Positions 26,483-35,349 of a stretch of 64,000 nt of DNA are shown here, one piece after another. The position numbers were made by a program, and so were the translations under genes. Positions within the stretch are counted from its first letter, which is position 1, and each line of letters starts with the position of its first letter. Below the pieces are notes generated by a model that saw only the letters and a program-made list of their open reading frames with translations, had not been told where the DNA came from and did no database searches. Source of the DNA: Streptomyces venezuelae (GTDB lineage: Bacteria; Actinomycetota; Actinomycetes; Streptomycetales; Streptomycetaceae); contig NZ_CP029192.1 of the NCBI RefSeq assembly GCF_008642315.1, positions 5,146,001 to 5,210,000 of the forward strand, given 5' to 3'.

Positions 26483-26935
26483 ATGGACGACGAGGACCTT
26501 CTCCGGCTCGATCAGCAGATCTGCTTCTCGCTGCACGCCGCCGCCCGCGCCTTCAACGGGGTATACCGGACCCTGCTCAAGGACCTCGGCCTGACCTACC
26601 CGCAGTACCTGGTCATGCTCGTCCTCTGGGAGCACGACGAGCTGCCCGTCAAGAAGATCGGCGAGCGGCTGCGGCTCGACTCGGGCACCCTCTCGCCGCT
26701 GCTCAAGCGGCTCGAAGCGGCCGGGCACGTCGAGCGGCGGCGGAGCGCCGAGGACGAGCGCTCCGTCACCGTGCGGCTCACGGAGGAAGGGCGCGGCCTG
26801 CGCGAGAAGGCTCTCGCCGTGCCCCGCGCTCTCGCCGACTCCACCGAGCTGTCGGTCGAGGACGTACGGGATCTGCGCGCCCGGCTCGATCAGCTCACGG
26901 CCGCCCTCGACGGGGCCAGGCTCACGAGCTCTTGA
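26483..26935 (+). CDS. ohrR: MarR-family organic hydroperoxide sensor OhrR
   Basis: A 150-residue winged-helix repressor. The N-terminal segment [16 protein letters not shown] carries the reactive cysteine (C14) whose oxidation releases OhrR from DNA. The winged helix spans about residues 55-100 ([33 protein letters not shown]). Only this one conserved Cys is obvious, so it is probably a 1-Cys type sensor. It is divergent from ohr, its expected target, and shares the palindrome at 26427-26448. Its stop region overlaps the 3' end of the convergent isochorismatase gene by about 14 bp. Confidence 0.9.
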   Translation: MDDEDLLRLDQQICFSLHAAARAFNGVYRTLLKDLGLTYPQYLVMLVLWEHDELPVKKIGERLRLDSGTLSPLLKRLEAAGHVERRRSAEDERSVTVRLTEEGRGLREKALAVPRALADSTELSVEDVRDLRARLDQLTAALDGARLTSS

Positions 26936-27566
26936 GCCCGACGGGGAACACCCTCTCCGCCGTCGTCACCACCGCACACTTCCCCGCCGCCCACCGCAGC
27001 GCCATCGCGTGGTCGTCCGCCGAGAAGTCCGCCACCGCGTCGGCCACCACGAACGCCTGGACGTCCTGCATCCACGCGTCGCACGCCGTCATCAGGACGC
27101 CGATGTGCGCGTAGACGCCGGTGATGACCAGCTGGTCGCGGCCCTGCTCGCGCAGGCGCTCCAGGAGGTCCGTGCGGACGAAACCGCTGTACTTCCACTT
27201 GGTCAGGACCGTCTCGGCGGGTGCCGGGCCGATCTCCGCGGCGATCGCCGCCGCCTCCGCGTCGTCGGGCAGGCCCGGCCCCCAGAAGTCCTGCTGGAGG
27301 CCGCGTTCGGCGGGGGACTGGCCGCCGGGCTGCGCGGTGTGCAGCACCGGGATGCCGAGGCGGTCGGCGGATCTCTTCAACTCGGCCACGTGGGAGAGGA
27401 GTTCCGGTACGGGGGAGGCCTTGCGGTCGTACGCCGAGAGGAAGTAGTTCTGCAGGTCGTGCACGAGCAGCACGGCGCGGGACGGGTCGACCTTCCAGTC
27501 GACGCGGTTCGCCGGCAGCTCGTCGGGCGACGGCATCGGGTAGGGGGTGATGGCGGGGAGGGCCAT
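26922..27566 (-). CDS. dhbB: Isochorismatase without aryl-carrier domain
   Basis: A 214-residue hydrolase that converts isochorismate to 2,3-dihydro-2,3-dihydroxybenzoate plus pyruvate. The starting motif ITPYPMPSPDELPANRVDW and VLLVHDLQNYF (catalytic Asp), then KWKYSGF and ITGVYAHIGVLMTACDAWM, are those of EntB/DhbB. The protein stops where EntB would continue into an aryl carrier domain of about 80 residues, so the carrier must be encoded elsewhere if a siderophore is made. It is the last gene of dhbACEB, 58 bp after dhbE. The 3' end overlaps ohrR. Confidence 0.92.
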   Translation of the reverse strand: MALPAITPYPMPSPDELPANRVDWKVDPSRAVLLVHDLQNYFLSAYDRKASPVPELLSHVAELKRSADRLGIPVLHTAQPGGQSPAERGLQQDFWGPGLPDDAEAAAIAAEIGPAPAETVLTKWKYSGFVRTDLLERLREQGRDQLVITGVYAHIGVLMTACDAWMQDVQAFVVADAVADFSADDHAMALRWAAGKCAVVTTAERVFPVGLKSS

Positions 27567-27624
27567 GGTGCGGCGGTTCCGTTCAGGGGTGGGGTGCAGG
27601 GGTGGGGTACCAGGTGCGGGGCTG

Positions 27625-29277
27625 TCAGGACGGCGTCGGTGTCGACGCCGCCGCCCTCAGCGCCTTCTTCGAGATCTTGCCTACGCCCGTCTGCGGGAAG
27701 ACCTCCACGAACTCGACGCGGTCGGGCACCTTGTACGAGGCGAGTCCACGCTCCCGTACGAACTTCCTGATCGCGGCGGGCCGCATCGGCTCCGCGTCCG
27801 CGCGCAGGATCACGTACGCGCAGGTCCGCTCGCCCAGGTATGCGTCCGGCTCGGCGACGACGTTCGCGTCGTGCACGGACGGGTGGGCGAGGATGTGGTT
27901 CTCGACCTCCTCCGCCGCGACCTTCTCGCCGCCCCGGTTGATCTGGTCCTTCGCCCTGCCCTCCACGACGAGGTGCCCGGTCCCGGTCAGGCGCACCACG
28001 TCGCCCGTGCGGTAGAAGCCGTCGTCCGTGAAGGAGCGGGCGTTGTGCTCGGGGGCCCGCCAGTAGCCGCGGATCGTGTAAGGGCCGCGCGTCAGCAGGT
28101 GACCCGTCTCGCCCTCCGGCAGGTCGTTGTCCTCGTCGTCCACGACGCGGATCTCGTCGTCCGGCGAGATCGGGCGGCCCTGCGTGGTGACGATCGTCTC
28201 CGGATCGTCGTCCAGGCGGGTGTAGTTGACCAGGCCCTCCGCCATGCCGAAGACCTGCTGCAACGTGCAGCCCAGCGCGGGCTTCACCCGGCGCGCCGCC
28301 TCCTCGCTGAACTTCGCGCCGCCGACCAGGAGTACGTCCAGGCTGCTCAGGTCGTACGCGGTGGCGGGCGCCGCCTCCGTCCAGAGGAGGGCGAGCGGCG
28401 GGACGAGGCCGGTGATGGTGACGCCCTCGGACTCGATGAGGGGGAACGCCGCCTCGGGGCCGGGCTGCGGGCAGAGCACGACGCGGGCGCCCGCGTACAG
28501 CGCGCCGAGCGAACCCGGCGACGAGAGCGGGAAGTTGTGGGCCGCGGGGAGAGCGACCAGGTAGACGCTGTCCTCGTCGACCGCGCACAGCTCGTTGGAG
28601 CCGCGCAGGGAGTAGATGTAGTCGTCGTGGGTGCGCGGGATCAGCTTCGGTACGCCCGTACTGCCGCCGGAGAGCTGGAGGAACGCCAGGTCGGAGGGGG
28701 CGGGCGGGGAGGCGATCGGGTCGGTCGGGTCCGTGGCCACGTCCGACAGCGCCTCGAACGGGCCCGCGTCGCCCTCCGCCACGAACACGTGCCGCAGCGT
28801 CGGGATCTCGTCGACCAGCTTCGCCGCGAGACCGCGGTGGTCGAAGCCGCCGACCTGGTGCGGGATGACGTACGCGGCGGCCTCGGTGAACTCGCAGAAG
28901 TAGCGGATCTCCGTCTCGCGGTGCGCGGGCAGCGCGAAGACCGGGAGCGCGCCGACGCGGAACAGCGCGAAGACCGTCTCGAAGAACTCGGCGATGTTGG
29001 GCAGCTGGACGACCACCCTGTCGCCCTTGCCGATCCCGCGCGCCAGCAGGCCGGCGGCCAGACGGTCGGCCCTGCGGTCCAGTTCCCCGTACGTCCAGCG
29101 GCGCGCCGGCGTCCCGCCGGTGCCCGGGTCCACGATCGCCACGCGGTCCGGGTGCTCGGCGGCCCGGTCGCGCAGCATCCCGCCGAACGTCTCGCCCCGC
29201 CACCAGCCCGCGGCGCGGTAGCGCTCCGCGAACTCCCGCGGCCAGGTGGGCGCGTCCACCCCATCCGAAAGGCTCAC
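27625..29277 (-). CDS. dhbE: 2,3-dihydroxybenzoate-AMP ligase
   Basis: A 550-residue adenylating enzyme that activates 2,3-dihydroxybenzoate with ATP and loads it on an aryl carrier. Seen motifs are the core [19 protein letters not shown] (P-loop), [11 protein letters not shown] (aryl-acid pocket), [19 protein letters not shown] and the C-terminal Lys region [18 protein letters not shown]-type pockets are characteristic of DHB rather than salicylate-only ligases, though salicylate cannot be excluded. GTG at 29277 overlaps the dhbC stop (GTGA, 29274-29277). Expected to be co-regulated by iron with dhbA and dhbC. Confidence 0.93.
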   Translation of the reverse strand: MSLSDGVDAPTWPREFAERYRAAGWWRGETFGGMLRDRAAEHPDRVAIVDPGTGGTPARRWTYGELDRRADRLAAGLLARGIGKGDRVVVQLPNIAEFFETVFALFRVGALPVFALPAHRETEIRYFCEFTEAAAYVIPHQVGGFDHRGLAAKLVDEIPTLRHVFVAEGDAGPFEALSDVATDPTDPIASPPAPSDLAFLQLSGGSTGVPKLIPRTHDDYIYSLRGSNELCAVDEDSVYLVALPAAHNFPLSSPGSLGALYAGARVVLCPQPGPEAAFPLIESEGVTITGLVPPLALLWTEAAPATAYDLSSLDVLLVGGAKFSEEAARRVKPALGCTLQQVFGMAEGLVNYTRLDDDPETIVTTQGRPISPDDEIRVVDDEDNDLPEGETGHLLTRGPYTIRGYWRAPEHNARSFTDDGFYRTGDVVRLTGTGHLVVEGRAKDQINRGGEKVAAEEVENHILAHPSVHDANVVAEPDAYLGERTCAYVILRADAEPMRPAAIRKFVRERGLASYKVPDRVEFVEVFPQTGVGKISKKALRAAASTPTPS

Positions 29278-30533
29278 AGCTCCGCCCCCACCGCGTTCAG
29301 GAACGTACGGAACTTCGCGCCCGTCTCCGCGGTCTCCGCCGCCGGGTCCGACGCGGCGACCACGCCCGCGCCCGCGTACAGCCGCAGGCTGCGCTCCTCC
29401 GCCTCGGCGCAGCGGATCGTCACGACCCACTCGCCGTCGCCGTTCGCGTCGCCCCAGCCGACCACGCCGGTGAAGAAGCGGCGGTCGAACGGTTCCGTCT
29501 CGCGGATCACCTCGCGCGCGGTCGCCGTGGGCGTGCCGCACACCGCGGGTGTGGGGTGCAGCGCGCAGGCCAGTTCGAGGGCCGAGGTGTCGGGCGAGAC
29601 GAGGGTGCCGGTGACCGTCGTGGACAGGTGCCACATGGTCGCTGTGCGGACGAGGGTGGGGCGGGCGGGGACCGTCAGATCCGTGCAGAAGGACGCGAGC
29701 GCCTGGTGCACGCCGTCCACCACCACGGAGTGCTCGTGCAGGTCCTTGGCCGACTCCAGGAGCGCGGCGGCGCGGCGCACGTCCTCGGCGAGGTCGTCGC
29801 TGCGCGGCGTCGAACCGGCCAGCGGGTTCGCCACGACCTGGTTGCCGTGGCGCGAGACGAGGAGTTCGGGGCTCGCGCCGATGAGGGTGCGTCCTGGGGC
29901 CGTCGGCAGCGCGAAGGTGTAGCCGGAGGGGTCGCGGCGGGCCAGGCGCTGGAGCATCGCGGGGAGGTCCAGCGGGGCGGGCGCGGTGAGTTCGAGGGTG
30001 CGGGCGAGGACGACCTTGCTGAAGTCGCCGCGCCACATGCGGTCCACGGCGGCGGCGACACCCTCGCCGTACTCCTCGGGGGAGGGCACCGGACGTATCC
30101 GCCAGCCGGTGGCGTCGGCCGTCTCGACGGGCAGCGCGATCAGGGGGTCCGCGGCCAGCGGGGGCGCGGTGCGCAGGGCCGCGGGGACGGTGAGTGCGGC
30201 GGGCGCGGTGTGGTCGAAGGGGACGGCGCCGAGGACGTACGGCTCGCCGACCCCGGTGCGGCGGGCGTCGGCCAGGGTGGCGGCGACGCGCTGCGGCAGC
30301 GGCCGGTCGTCGTGCGGGACGTGCGCGTGCACGCCCTCGGCGAGCAGGGTGCGGGTGGGCGTCGCGAGGAACCGTTCGCCCTGGGTGTAGGCGGCGAGGA
30401 GCGAAGTCGCCGCTCCGACCACGGGGTTGGCCTGCTCGGCGGTCGTGACGGGCGGGGTGGGCTTCTCCTGCGTGGTGGCGTTCGCGCGCGGGGCGTGCTC
30501 GTCGTGCGTGGCGACCTCGGGTGCCGTCGACAC
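29274..30533 (-). CDS. dhbC: Isochorismate synthase
   Basis: A 419-residue chorismate-binding enzyme that isomerises chorismate to isochorismate, the first step of 2,3-dihydroxybenzoate synthesis. The C-terminal half has the family signatures [48 protein letters not shown] and [11 protein letters not shown]. The N-terminal 30 residues ([14 protein letters not shown]) are low-complexity. GTG at 30533 is chosen for GGAG 6 nt upstream. It follows dhbA after 93 bp and overlaps dhbE. Confidence 0.93.
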   Translation of the reverse strand: MSTAPEVATHDEHAPRANATTQEKPTPPVTTAEQANPVVGAATSLLAAYTQGERFLATPTRTLLAEGVHAHVPHDDRPLPQRVAATLADARRTGVGEPYVLGAVPFDHTAPAALTVPAALRTAPPLAADPLIALPVETADATGWRIRPVPSPEEYGEGVAAAVDRMWRGDFSKVVLARTLELTAPAPLDLPAMLQRLARRDPSGYTFALPTAPGRTLIGASPELLVSRHGNQVVANPLAGSTPRSDDLAEDVRRAAALLESAKDLHEHSVVVDGVHQALASFCTDLTVPARPTLVRTATMWHLSTTVTGTLVSPDTSALELACALHPTPAVCGTPTATAREVIRETEPFDRRFFTGVVGWGDANGDGEWVVTIRCAEAEERSLRLYAGAGVVAASDPAAETAETGAKFRTFLNAVGAEL

Positions 30534-30626
30534 AGTGGCTCCAATTCTCGGGTGGGGCACGGGTGTGTGCGGGGAGGAGGAAAAGGGGGTGGGGGGAGGA
30601 GGGGTGACCACGCTCCCGCCCGGGGG

Positions 30627-31445
30627 TCAGCGCAGCGTTGCTCCGCCGTCCACGTACAGCTCCTGCAGCGTGATGTGGCGGGCGCGGTCCGAGGCGAGGA
30701 AGACCACCGCGTCGGCGATGTCGTGCGGGGTGGCGATACGGCCGAGGGGGATGCCGGTGCGGTACGTCTCCAGGTTGCCGTCGAGCACCCCGGCCGGCGC
30801 CTCCGCCGCCGAGTCGTCGGGCCAGAGCGCGCGCTGCATGGCCGTGTCCGTCGTACCGGGCGCCACGACGTTGCAGCGCACGCCGCTGCGCGCGATCTCC
30901 AGGCCGAGGCATTTGGTGAACGCGGCGGCCGCCGCCTTCGACGCGGCGTACGCGGCCATGCCGGTACGGGGGATGCCCGCGGCGTTGGAGCCGACGGTGA
31001 CGATGCAGCCGGAGCCCCGCGCCGTCATGTGGGAGGCGGCGGCGCGGGACGTGTGGAAGACGCCGGTGGCGTTCACGGCGAAGGTGTCGGCCCAGTCGGC
31101 GTCGGTGAGTTCGGCGACGGCGGAGCCGCGGAGGATGCCCGCGACGTTCACGAGCAGGTCGAGGGCGCCGTGGTCACGGACGATGCCGTCGATCACCGAC
31201 GTCACCGCGGCGACGTCGGTGACGTCCATGACCCGGGGAGTGACCGTGCCGGGGAGGCCTCTCGACGCGGCCGACAGTTCGTCGACGCCGTGCGCGTCGC
31301 GGTCCGTGGCGACGACGTGTGCGCCGCGGGCGGCGAGCGCGGCGGCCACCGCGGCGCCGATGCCCTGGCCCGCGCCGGTCACCAGAGCCGTACGCCCGGC
31401 GAACTCGCCCTCGGCGTGCGGCTCGTTCGGTATGTGCTCAGGCAT
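30627..31445 (-). CDS. dhbA: 2,3-dihydro-2,3-dihydroxybenzoate dehydrogenase
   Basis: A 272-residue short-chain dehydrogenase that oxidises the dihydrodiol to 2,3-dihydroxybenzoate with NAD+. Cofactor motif TGAGQGIG starts at residue 24, NVAG near residue 100, and catalytic S153, Y166 and K170 (YAASK) are present. The sequence [12 protein letters not shown] near the C-terminus is in the substrate lid. ATG at 31445 has GGGGAGGTGG upstream; an in-frame TTG at 31466 is less likely. It is the first gene of dhbACEB, 26 bp from an iron box. Confidence 0.92.
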   Translation of the reverse strand: MPEHIPNEPHAEGEFAGRTALVTGAGQGIGAAVAAALAARGAHVVATDRDAHGVDELSAASRGLPGTVTPRVMDVTDVAAVTSVIDGIVRDHGALDLLVNVAGILRGSAVAELTDADWADTFAVNATGVFHTSRAAASHMTARGSGCIVTVGSNAAGIPRTGMAAYAASKAAAAAFTKCLGLEIARSGVRCNVVAPGTTDTAMQRALWPDDSAAEAPAGVLDGNLETYRTGIPLGRIATPHDIADAVVFLASDRARHITLQELYVDGGATLR

Positions 31446-31470
31446 GGTGTGAGCCACCTCCCCCAACTCG

Positions 31471-31489
31471 TTAGGTAAGGCTAACCTAA
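31471..31489. promoter_or_regulatory. Iron box 1 (DmdR/IdeR operator) before dhbA
   Basis: TTAGGTAAGGCTAACCTAA matches the 19-bp palindrome TTAGGTTAGGCTAACCTAA bound by iron-loaded DmdR1/IdeR, with one difference. It ends 26 bp from the dhbA start, so binding would block transcription or promoter clearance when iron is plentiful. Confidence 0.88.
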
Positions 31490-31531
31490 CGTACGAGCTC
31501 TGGGGGGAGGTTTGCGGGGTCGATCTTCGGC

Positions 31532-31550
31532 TTAGGTGAGGCTTACCTTA
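31532..31550. promoter_or_regulatory. Iron box 2
   Basis: TTAGGTGAGGCTTACCTTA is a second DmdR-type site, 61 bp centre-to-centre upstream of box 1. It lies in the shared space between dhbA and the plus-strand Rho gene, about 300 bp before the Rho start, and could serve either direction. The rest of this 401-bp gap (31551-31846) is a C-rich stretch with no gene that I can support. Confidence 0.8.
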
Positions 31551-31846
31551 TAGCGGGAGTGCGTGCCGAGGGGTCAGGACTTTGGGCCTGTCGCCGTCCG
31601 TCGCCCCTGTGCTACCTTCCGAGTGGTACGTGTGAACGCCCAGTCCTGGGTGCCCGTACCGTCCCCCCTTCTCCCGGTTCACCGGGGCCGGGATCTCTCA
31701 GGTCGCCTTCTGTGTGCGGCCCACTCAGTTCTCCGTACCGCTGATCGGACACTCGCGCAGCGGTTTCTCTCCGCCCGCCGTACGGGACGTGGTCAATGCC
31801 GTCCCGCCGGGCCCTCTTCTTCGCATGTCGCGAAAGGACCCTCATC

Positions 31847-33043
31847 ATGACTGCCACCACCGTCGAGCAGCCTTCGCGGGCTGCCACTGAAAGCTCAACC
31901 GACCACGCCTGCACGGGAGTTCTCGACCTCGTCCGTGAAGGGCGCGGGTTCCTCCGGGGCGCCGGCTGCCTGCCGGGCGACGGCGACGTCCAGGTGCCCG
32001 CCTCGCTCGTACGCCAACTCGGCCTGCGCTCGGGCGACTTCGTCGAAGGGGTCTGCGGGAAGCCCCGCGTGCTCGCCGGGGTCGAACGCGTCAACGGGCG
32101 CGCCACCGGAACCCTGCGCGGGCGGCCGCGGTTCCGTGACCTCACGCCGCTGCACCCCCGCGAACGGCTCCGTCTGGAGACCGAGGGCGGGCCCGTCGCC
32201 GGACGGCTCGTCGACCTCGTCGCGCCCGTCGGCAAGGGGCAGCGCGGGCTGATCGTCGCCCCGCCCAAGACCGGCAAGACCGTGCTGCTCCAGCAGATCG
32301 CCGCCGCGGTCGCCCGCAACCACCCCGAGTGCCACCTCATGGTCGTCCTCCTCGACGAGCGGCCCGAGGAGGTCACCGACATGCGGCGCTCGGTCCACGG
32401 CGAGGTGCTCGCCTCGACCTTCGACCGGCCCGCCAAGGAGCACATCGCCCTCGCCGAACTCGCCGTCGAGCGCGCCAAGCGCATGGTCGAGGACGGGCGG
32501 GACGTCGTCATGCTCTTCGACTCGCTGACGCGGCTGTGCCGTGCGTACAACAACGCGGCGACCGGCAGCGGACGCACCCTCAGCGGCGGTGTCGACGCGG
32601 CGGCCGTGCAGGGGCCGAAGCGGCTCTTCGGTGCCGCGCGCCTCGCGGAGGAGGGCGGCTCCCTGACGATGCTCGCGACCGTGCTCGTGGACACCGGGTC
32701 GCGCGCCGACGACTACTACTTCGAGGAGCTCAAGAGCACAGGCAACATGGAGCTCCGGCTCGACCGCACCCTCTCCGACCGGCGCGTCTTCCCCGCCATC
32801 GACATCACTCCTTCCGGTACGCGCAGGGAGGAACTCCTCGTCGACGAGGCCGAGTTGAATGCCGTGCGCGGGCTTCGGCGGGCCCTGCACGGCAGGGAAG
32901 GGCACGGCAGGGAAGGGCAGGGTTCCTTCGAAGCGCTGCTCGACCGGATCCGCAGGACGCCCAGCAACGCCGCCTTCCTGCGGCAGGTGCGGCAGACCGT
33001 GCCCGGGGCGCTGCCCCGCGCCGAGGACGCTACGGCCGCGTGA
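31847..33043 (+). CDS. Short Rho-type transcription termination factor (paralogue)
   Basis: A 398-residue hexameric RNA helicase of the Rho family. The N-terminal RNA-binding cold-shock-like domain is present (GVLDLVREGRGFLRG, LRSGDFVEG). The ATPase has Walker A APPKTGKTVLL, Walker B VVMLFDSLTRL, the R-loop SGGVDAAAVQGPKRLFGAAR and the C-terminal SGTRREELL. Absent is the N-terminal helical domain and the long basic/acidic insert that lengthen housekeeping Streptomyces Rho to well over 600 residues. ATG at 31847 has AAAGGA 8 nt upstream. Its location, beside iron boxes and convergent with an M6 protease, is not the usual rho locus, so I read it as a second, minimal Rho. Confidence 0.85.
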   Translation: MTATTVEQPSRAATESSTDHACTGVLDLVREGRGFLRGAGCLPGDGDVQVPASLVRQLGLRSGDFVEGVCGKPRVLAGVERVNGRATGTLRGRPRFRDLTPLHPRERLRLETEGGPVAGRLVDLVAPVGKGQRGLIVAPPKTGKTVLLQQIAAAVARNHPECHLMVVLLDERPEEVTDMRRSVHGEVLASTFDRPAKEHIALAELAVERAKRMVEDGRDVVMLFDSLTRLCRAYNNAATGSGRTLSGGVDAAAVQGPKRLFGAARLAEEGGSLTMLATVLVDTGSRADDYYFEELKSTGNMELRLDRTLSDRRVFPAIDITPSGTRREELLVDEAELNAVRGLRRALHGREGHGREGQGSFEALLDRIRRTPSNAAFLRQVRQTVPGALPRAEDATAA

Positions 33044-34334
33044 CGTGCACGCGGTAGTCCCCGTCGTCCGTCACCCCGGCCACCGTGACCCGCACCCCCG
33101 TCTTGCGGTCGGTGAAGGTCTCGCCGACGCCGTACGTCGCGTCGGAGAGCTCCGCGTGGACGTTGGGGCGGCGCGTGCAGCCGCCGCTGTCGGGTGTCGC
33201 GTCGGAGACCGTGACCGGGCCGTGGCCGGTATCGACCTCCGCGTCCACGCGGTAGACGAGGACGCCCGGCTTGCAGACCGCCTCGTCGTTGCCGCCGCGG
33301 GTGCGGGCCTCGATCGCGTACCCCGTCTTCTCGCCCAGTGGTGCGAACGCCAGCTTCGTGCCGCCTGGACGGGCCAGCGGGGACAGGACGTGCTCGGTCG
33401 TGCCGGAGCTCGCGGCGCAGCCGACCTGGTCGTCGTCGAGCCAGCCCAGCTTCCACTTGTGCCAGGCCAGCAGGTCGTTGTTGGCGCCCCAGTCCTCGCT
33501 CATGATGTCCCAGTGGCCGACCGCGCCGCCGCCGTCCTGGGTGTACAGGTCGGGCAGGCCGAAGACATGGCCGTTCTCGTGCGGCAGGACGCGGTAGCCC
33601 GTCTCCCCGTAGCTGCCCGAGCCGTCGTCCTGGCGGCTGTAGACGAAGGACGCGTTGGAGACCGGGACGCCGTCCGCGACCGGCGCCTCGTGGTTGCCCG
33701 CGAACGTCACCGACAGGACGGTGTCGAGAGCTGAGGGGCCGGCGTTCGGGGTGATCAGGATGTTCACGAGGTCGTACGTGCGGAAGTCCACGTCGGGGTC
33801 GGCGGCCGCCACGATGTCCTCGACCAGCGTGCGGTAGCCGGGATCGAAGGGGGCGCCGCGCTCTATCCCGTACTCCTTGAACGACTTCGGCATGCGCAGC
33901 CAGTCCGGCAGGGGGGACTCGGGGCGGTAGTCGAGACGCCCGTACGAACTGGTGCGGAACCACTCCGCGGTCTGCGGGAAGAACTCCGCGAGGCGGTCCA
34001 TCGCGCTGCCCTTACCGGGCGCGTCCGAGAAGTCCACCATGAGGTTCAGGGCCCGGACGGTGCCGGTCGAGCGGGAGTAGCCGGGCGGTGTGGGCACGCC
34101 CTCCGACATCTGTACGCCCATCGTGCCGCTGATCATGCAGGGGCCGAGGGTGGTGCCGCGGGCCAGGGAAACCGAACCGGCGGCGCTCTGCGCGCCCTCC
34201 ATCAGGCGTCCGGTGCTCGCCGACGTGGTGATCGCGAGGGCGATCGCCGCGACGGAGCCGAGGGCGATGCCGCGGCGGGCGGGGCCGATGCCCCGGCGGG
34301 CCGGGCGTATCCGGCGCCAGGTGGGCTGCTGCAT
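33030..34334 (-). CDS. Secreted M6-family zinc metalloprotease
   Basis: A 434-residue exported protease. An Arg-rich N-terminus with a repeated GPARRGI/RPARRGI motif precedes a hydrophobic helix (ALGSVAAIALAITTSA) as a long signal peptide. The zinc site HENGHVFGLPDLY is followed by GHWDIMSEDWG, the Met-turn of M6 (immune-inhibitor-A-like) proteases. The C-terminal 120 residues are beta-rich and contain several Cys. ATG at 34334 has GGAAGG 7 nt upstream. Its 3' end overlaps the convergent Rho gene by 14 bp. Likely an extracellular protein-degrading enzyme. Confidence 0.88.
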   Translation of the reverse strand: MQQPTWRRIRPARRGIGPARRGIALGSVAAIALAITTSASTGRLMEGAQSAAGSVSLARGTTLGPCMISGTMGVQMSEGVPTPPGYSRSTGTVRALNLMVDFSDAPGKGSAMDRLAEFFPQTAEWFRTSSYGRLDYRPESPLPDWLRMPKSFKEYGIERGAPFDPGYRTLVEDIVAAADPDVDFRTYDLVNILITPNAGPSALDTVLSVTFAGNHEAPVADGVPVSNASFVYSRQDDGSGSYGETGYRVLPHENGHVFGLPDLYTQDGGGAVGHWDIMSEDWGANNDLLAWHKWKLGWLDDDQVGCAASSGTTEHVLSPLARPGGTKLAFAPLGEKTGYAIEARTRGGNDEAVCKPGVLVYRVDAEVDTGHGPVTVSDATPDSGGCTRRPNVHAELSDATYGVGETFTDRKTGVRVTVAGVTDDGDYRVHVTRP

Positions 34335-34502
34335 GCACGGGCCTTCCGCTCCACGGCAGCCGCCGGTCATGGCTGCACCCTGTTCGATCACCCTCCGCCG
34401 GGGGGTGCGAGGGCGCTCGTTGGGTGCGACCGATCGTGGGTTTCTCGCCCGGGCGAGGTGTGACCCGGCTCACACGAATAAATGCGGGGCGCCGGAAATA
34501 TA

Positions 34503-34519
34503 CGGGGACTCCCTCCCCG
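34503..34519. promoter_or_regulatory. Operator 1 of the TetR/MFS unit
   Basis: CGGGGACTCCCTCCCCG, a 17-bp inverted repeat fitting CGGGGANTNCNTCCCCG. It is centred 40 bp from operator 2 and about 100 bp before the TetR start, and overlaps the space shared with the divergent M6 protease. Confidence 0.65.
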
Positions 34520-34542
34520 TTTAGCACTGTGTCCGCGTGAAA

Positions 34543-34559
34543 CGGGGAGTCACTCCCCG
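34543..34559. promoter_or_regulatory. Operator 2 of the TetR/MFS unit
   Basis: CGGGGAGTCACTCCCCG, a perfect palindrome with 8-bp arms around one central base. Same pattern as operator 1 at an exact 40-bp (about four-turn) spacing, suggesting two dimers bound on one face of DNA. Confidence 0.7.
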
Positions 34560-34610
34560 CATCGCGGAATGACTTCTACGCCGACACGAGCCGACACACG
34601 AGGAGCAGCC

Positions 34611-35267
34611 GTGGACACCGCCACCGCCCCGCAGCGCCGAGTCCCGCGACCGCGGGCCGACGCCCTGCGCAACCGGGAGCGGATCGTCGCCGCCGCACGC
34701 GAGATGTTCGTGGAGTACGGACCGGACGTACCCCTCGACGAGGTCGCGCGCAGGGCGGGCGTCGGCAACGCCACGGTCTACCGTCACTTCGCCGACCGCG
34801 CCGCGCTGGTGCGGCAGGTCGTCCTCCATGTGACGGACCGCGTCGCGGCCCACGCCGAGCAGGGCATCGCCACGGCGGAAGCCGACGCGAGCGCCTCGTT
34901 CGGCGCGCTGCGCACCTTCGTGCACGCCGCGGCCGAGGAGCGCATCGGGGCCATGTGCCCGATCCTCTCGGCCGACTTCGACCCCCACCACCCCGACCTG
35001 CTCGGCGCCCGCGAGCGGCTGGAGCACTCCATCGAGACCCTCATGGAGCGCGCCCGCGAGGCCGGCCAGCTGCGCACCGACATCGCCGTCGGTGACCTGA
35101 TGGTCGCCCTCTCCCAGCTCACCCGGCCGCTGCCGGGCACGGCATGCCCCGGCATGGACGGCTTCATCCACCGCCATCTGCAGCTGTTCCTCGACGGCCT
35201 GATGGCGCCCGCCCGGTCCGAGCTTCCGGGGGCGGCCGCGACGCTGGAGGACCTCCGGCAGAGCTGA
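34611..35267 (+). CDS. TetR-family repressor of the adjacent MFS pump
   Basis: A 218-residue regulator with a TetR helix-turn-helix at about residues 20-65 (RERIVAAAREMFVEYG and ARRAGVGNATVYRHFADR). The C-terminal ligand domain resembles the SCO-type TetR_C subgroup that pairs with multidrug pumps. GTG at 34611 is preferred because AGGAG lies 5 nt upstream; the in-frame ATG at 34569 has no ribosome site and adds only a disordered tail. Twin palindromes just upstream are the likely autoregulatory operators. The pump gene follows after 82 bp on the same strand. Confidence 0.88.
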   Translation: MDTATAPQRRVPRPRADALRNRERIVAAAREMFVEYGPDVPLDEVARRAGVGNATVYRHFADRAALVRQVVLHVTDRVAAHAEQGIATAEADASASFGALRTFVHAAAEERIGAMCPILSADFDPHHPDLLGARERLEHSIETLMERAREAGQLRTDIAVGDLMVALSQLTRPLPGTACPGMDGFIHRHLQLFLDGLMAPARSELPGAAATLEDLRQS

Positions 35268-35349
35268 CCGAGAACCGCGCGCCCGCGCCGCCCCTCACAC
35301 AGTCATTCGCACCTTTTTGATCACTCCGTACCGCTAGGTGGCTACTCCC

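Noticed and set aside
31563..31850. A 95-codon frame upstream of the Rho-like gene
   Set aside because: No ribosome site or recognisable feature; overlaps the Rho start and reads as a C-rich leader.
34569..34610. Upstream ATG start of the TetR gene
   Set aside because: No ribosome site; GTG 34611 with AGGAG gives the normal TetR N-terminus.
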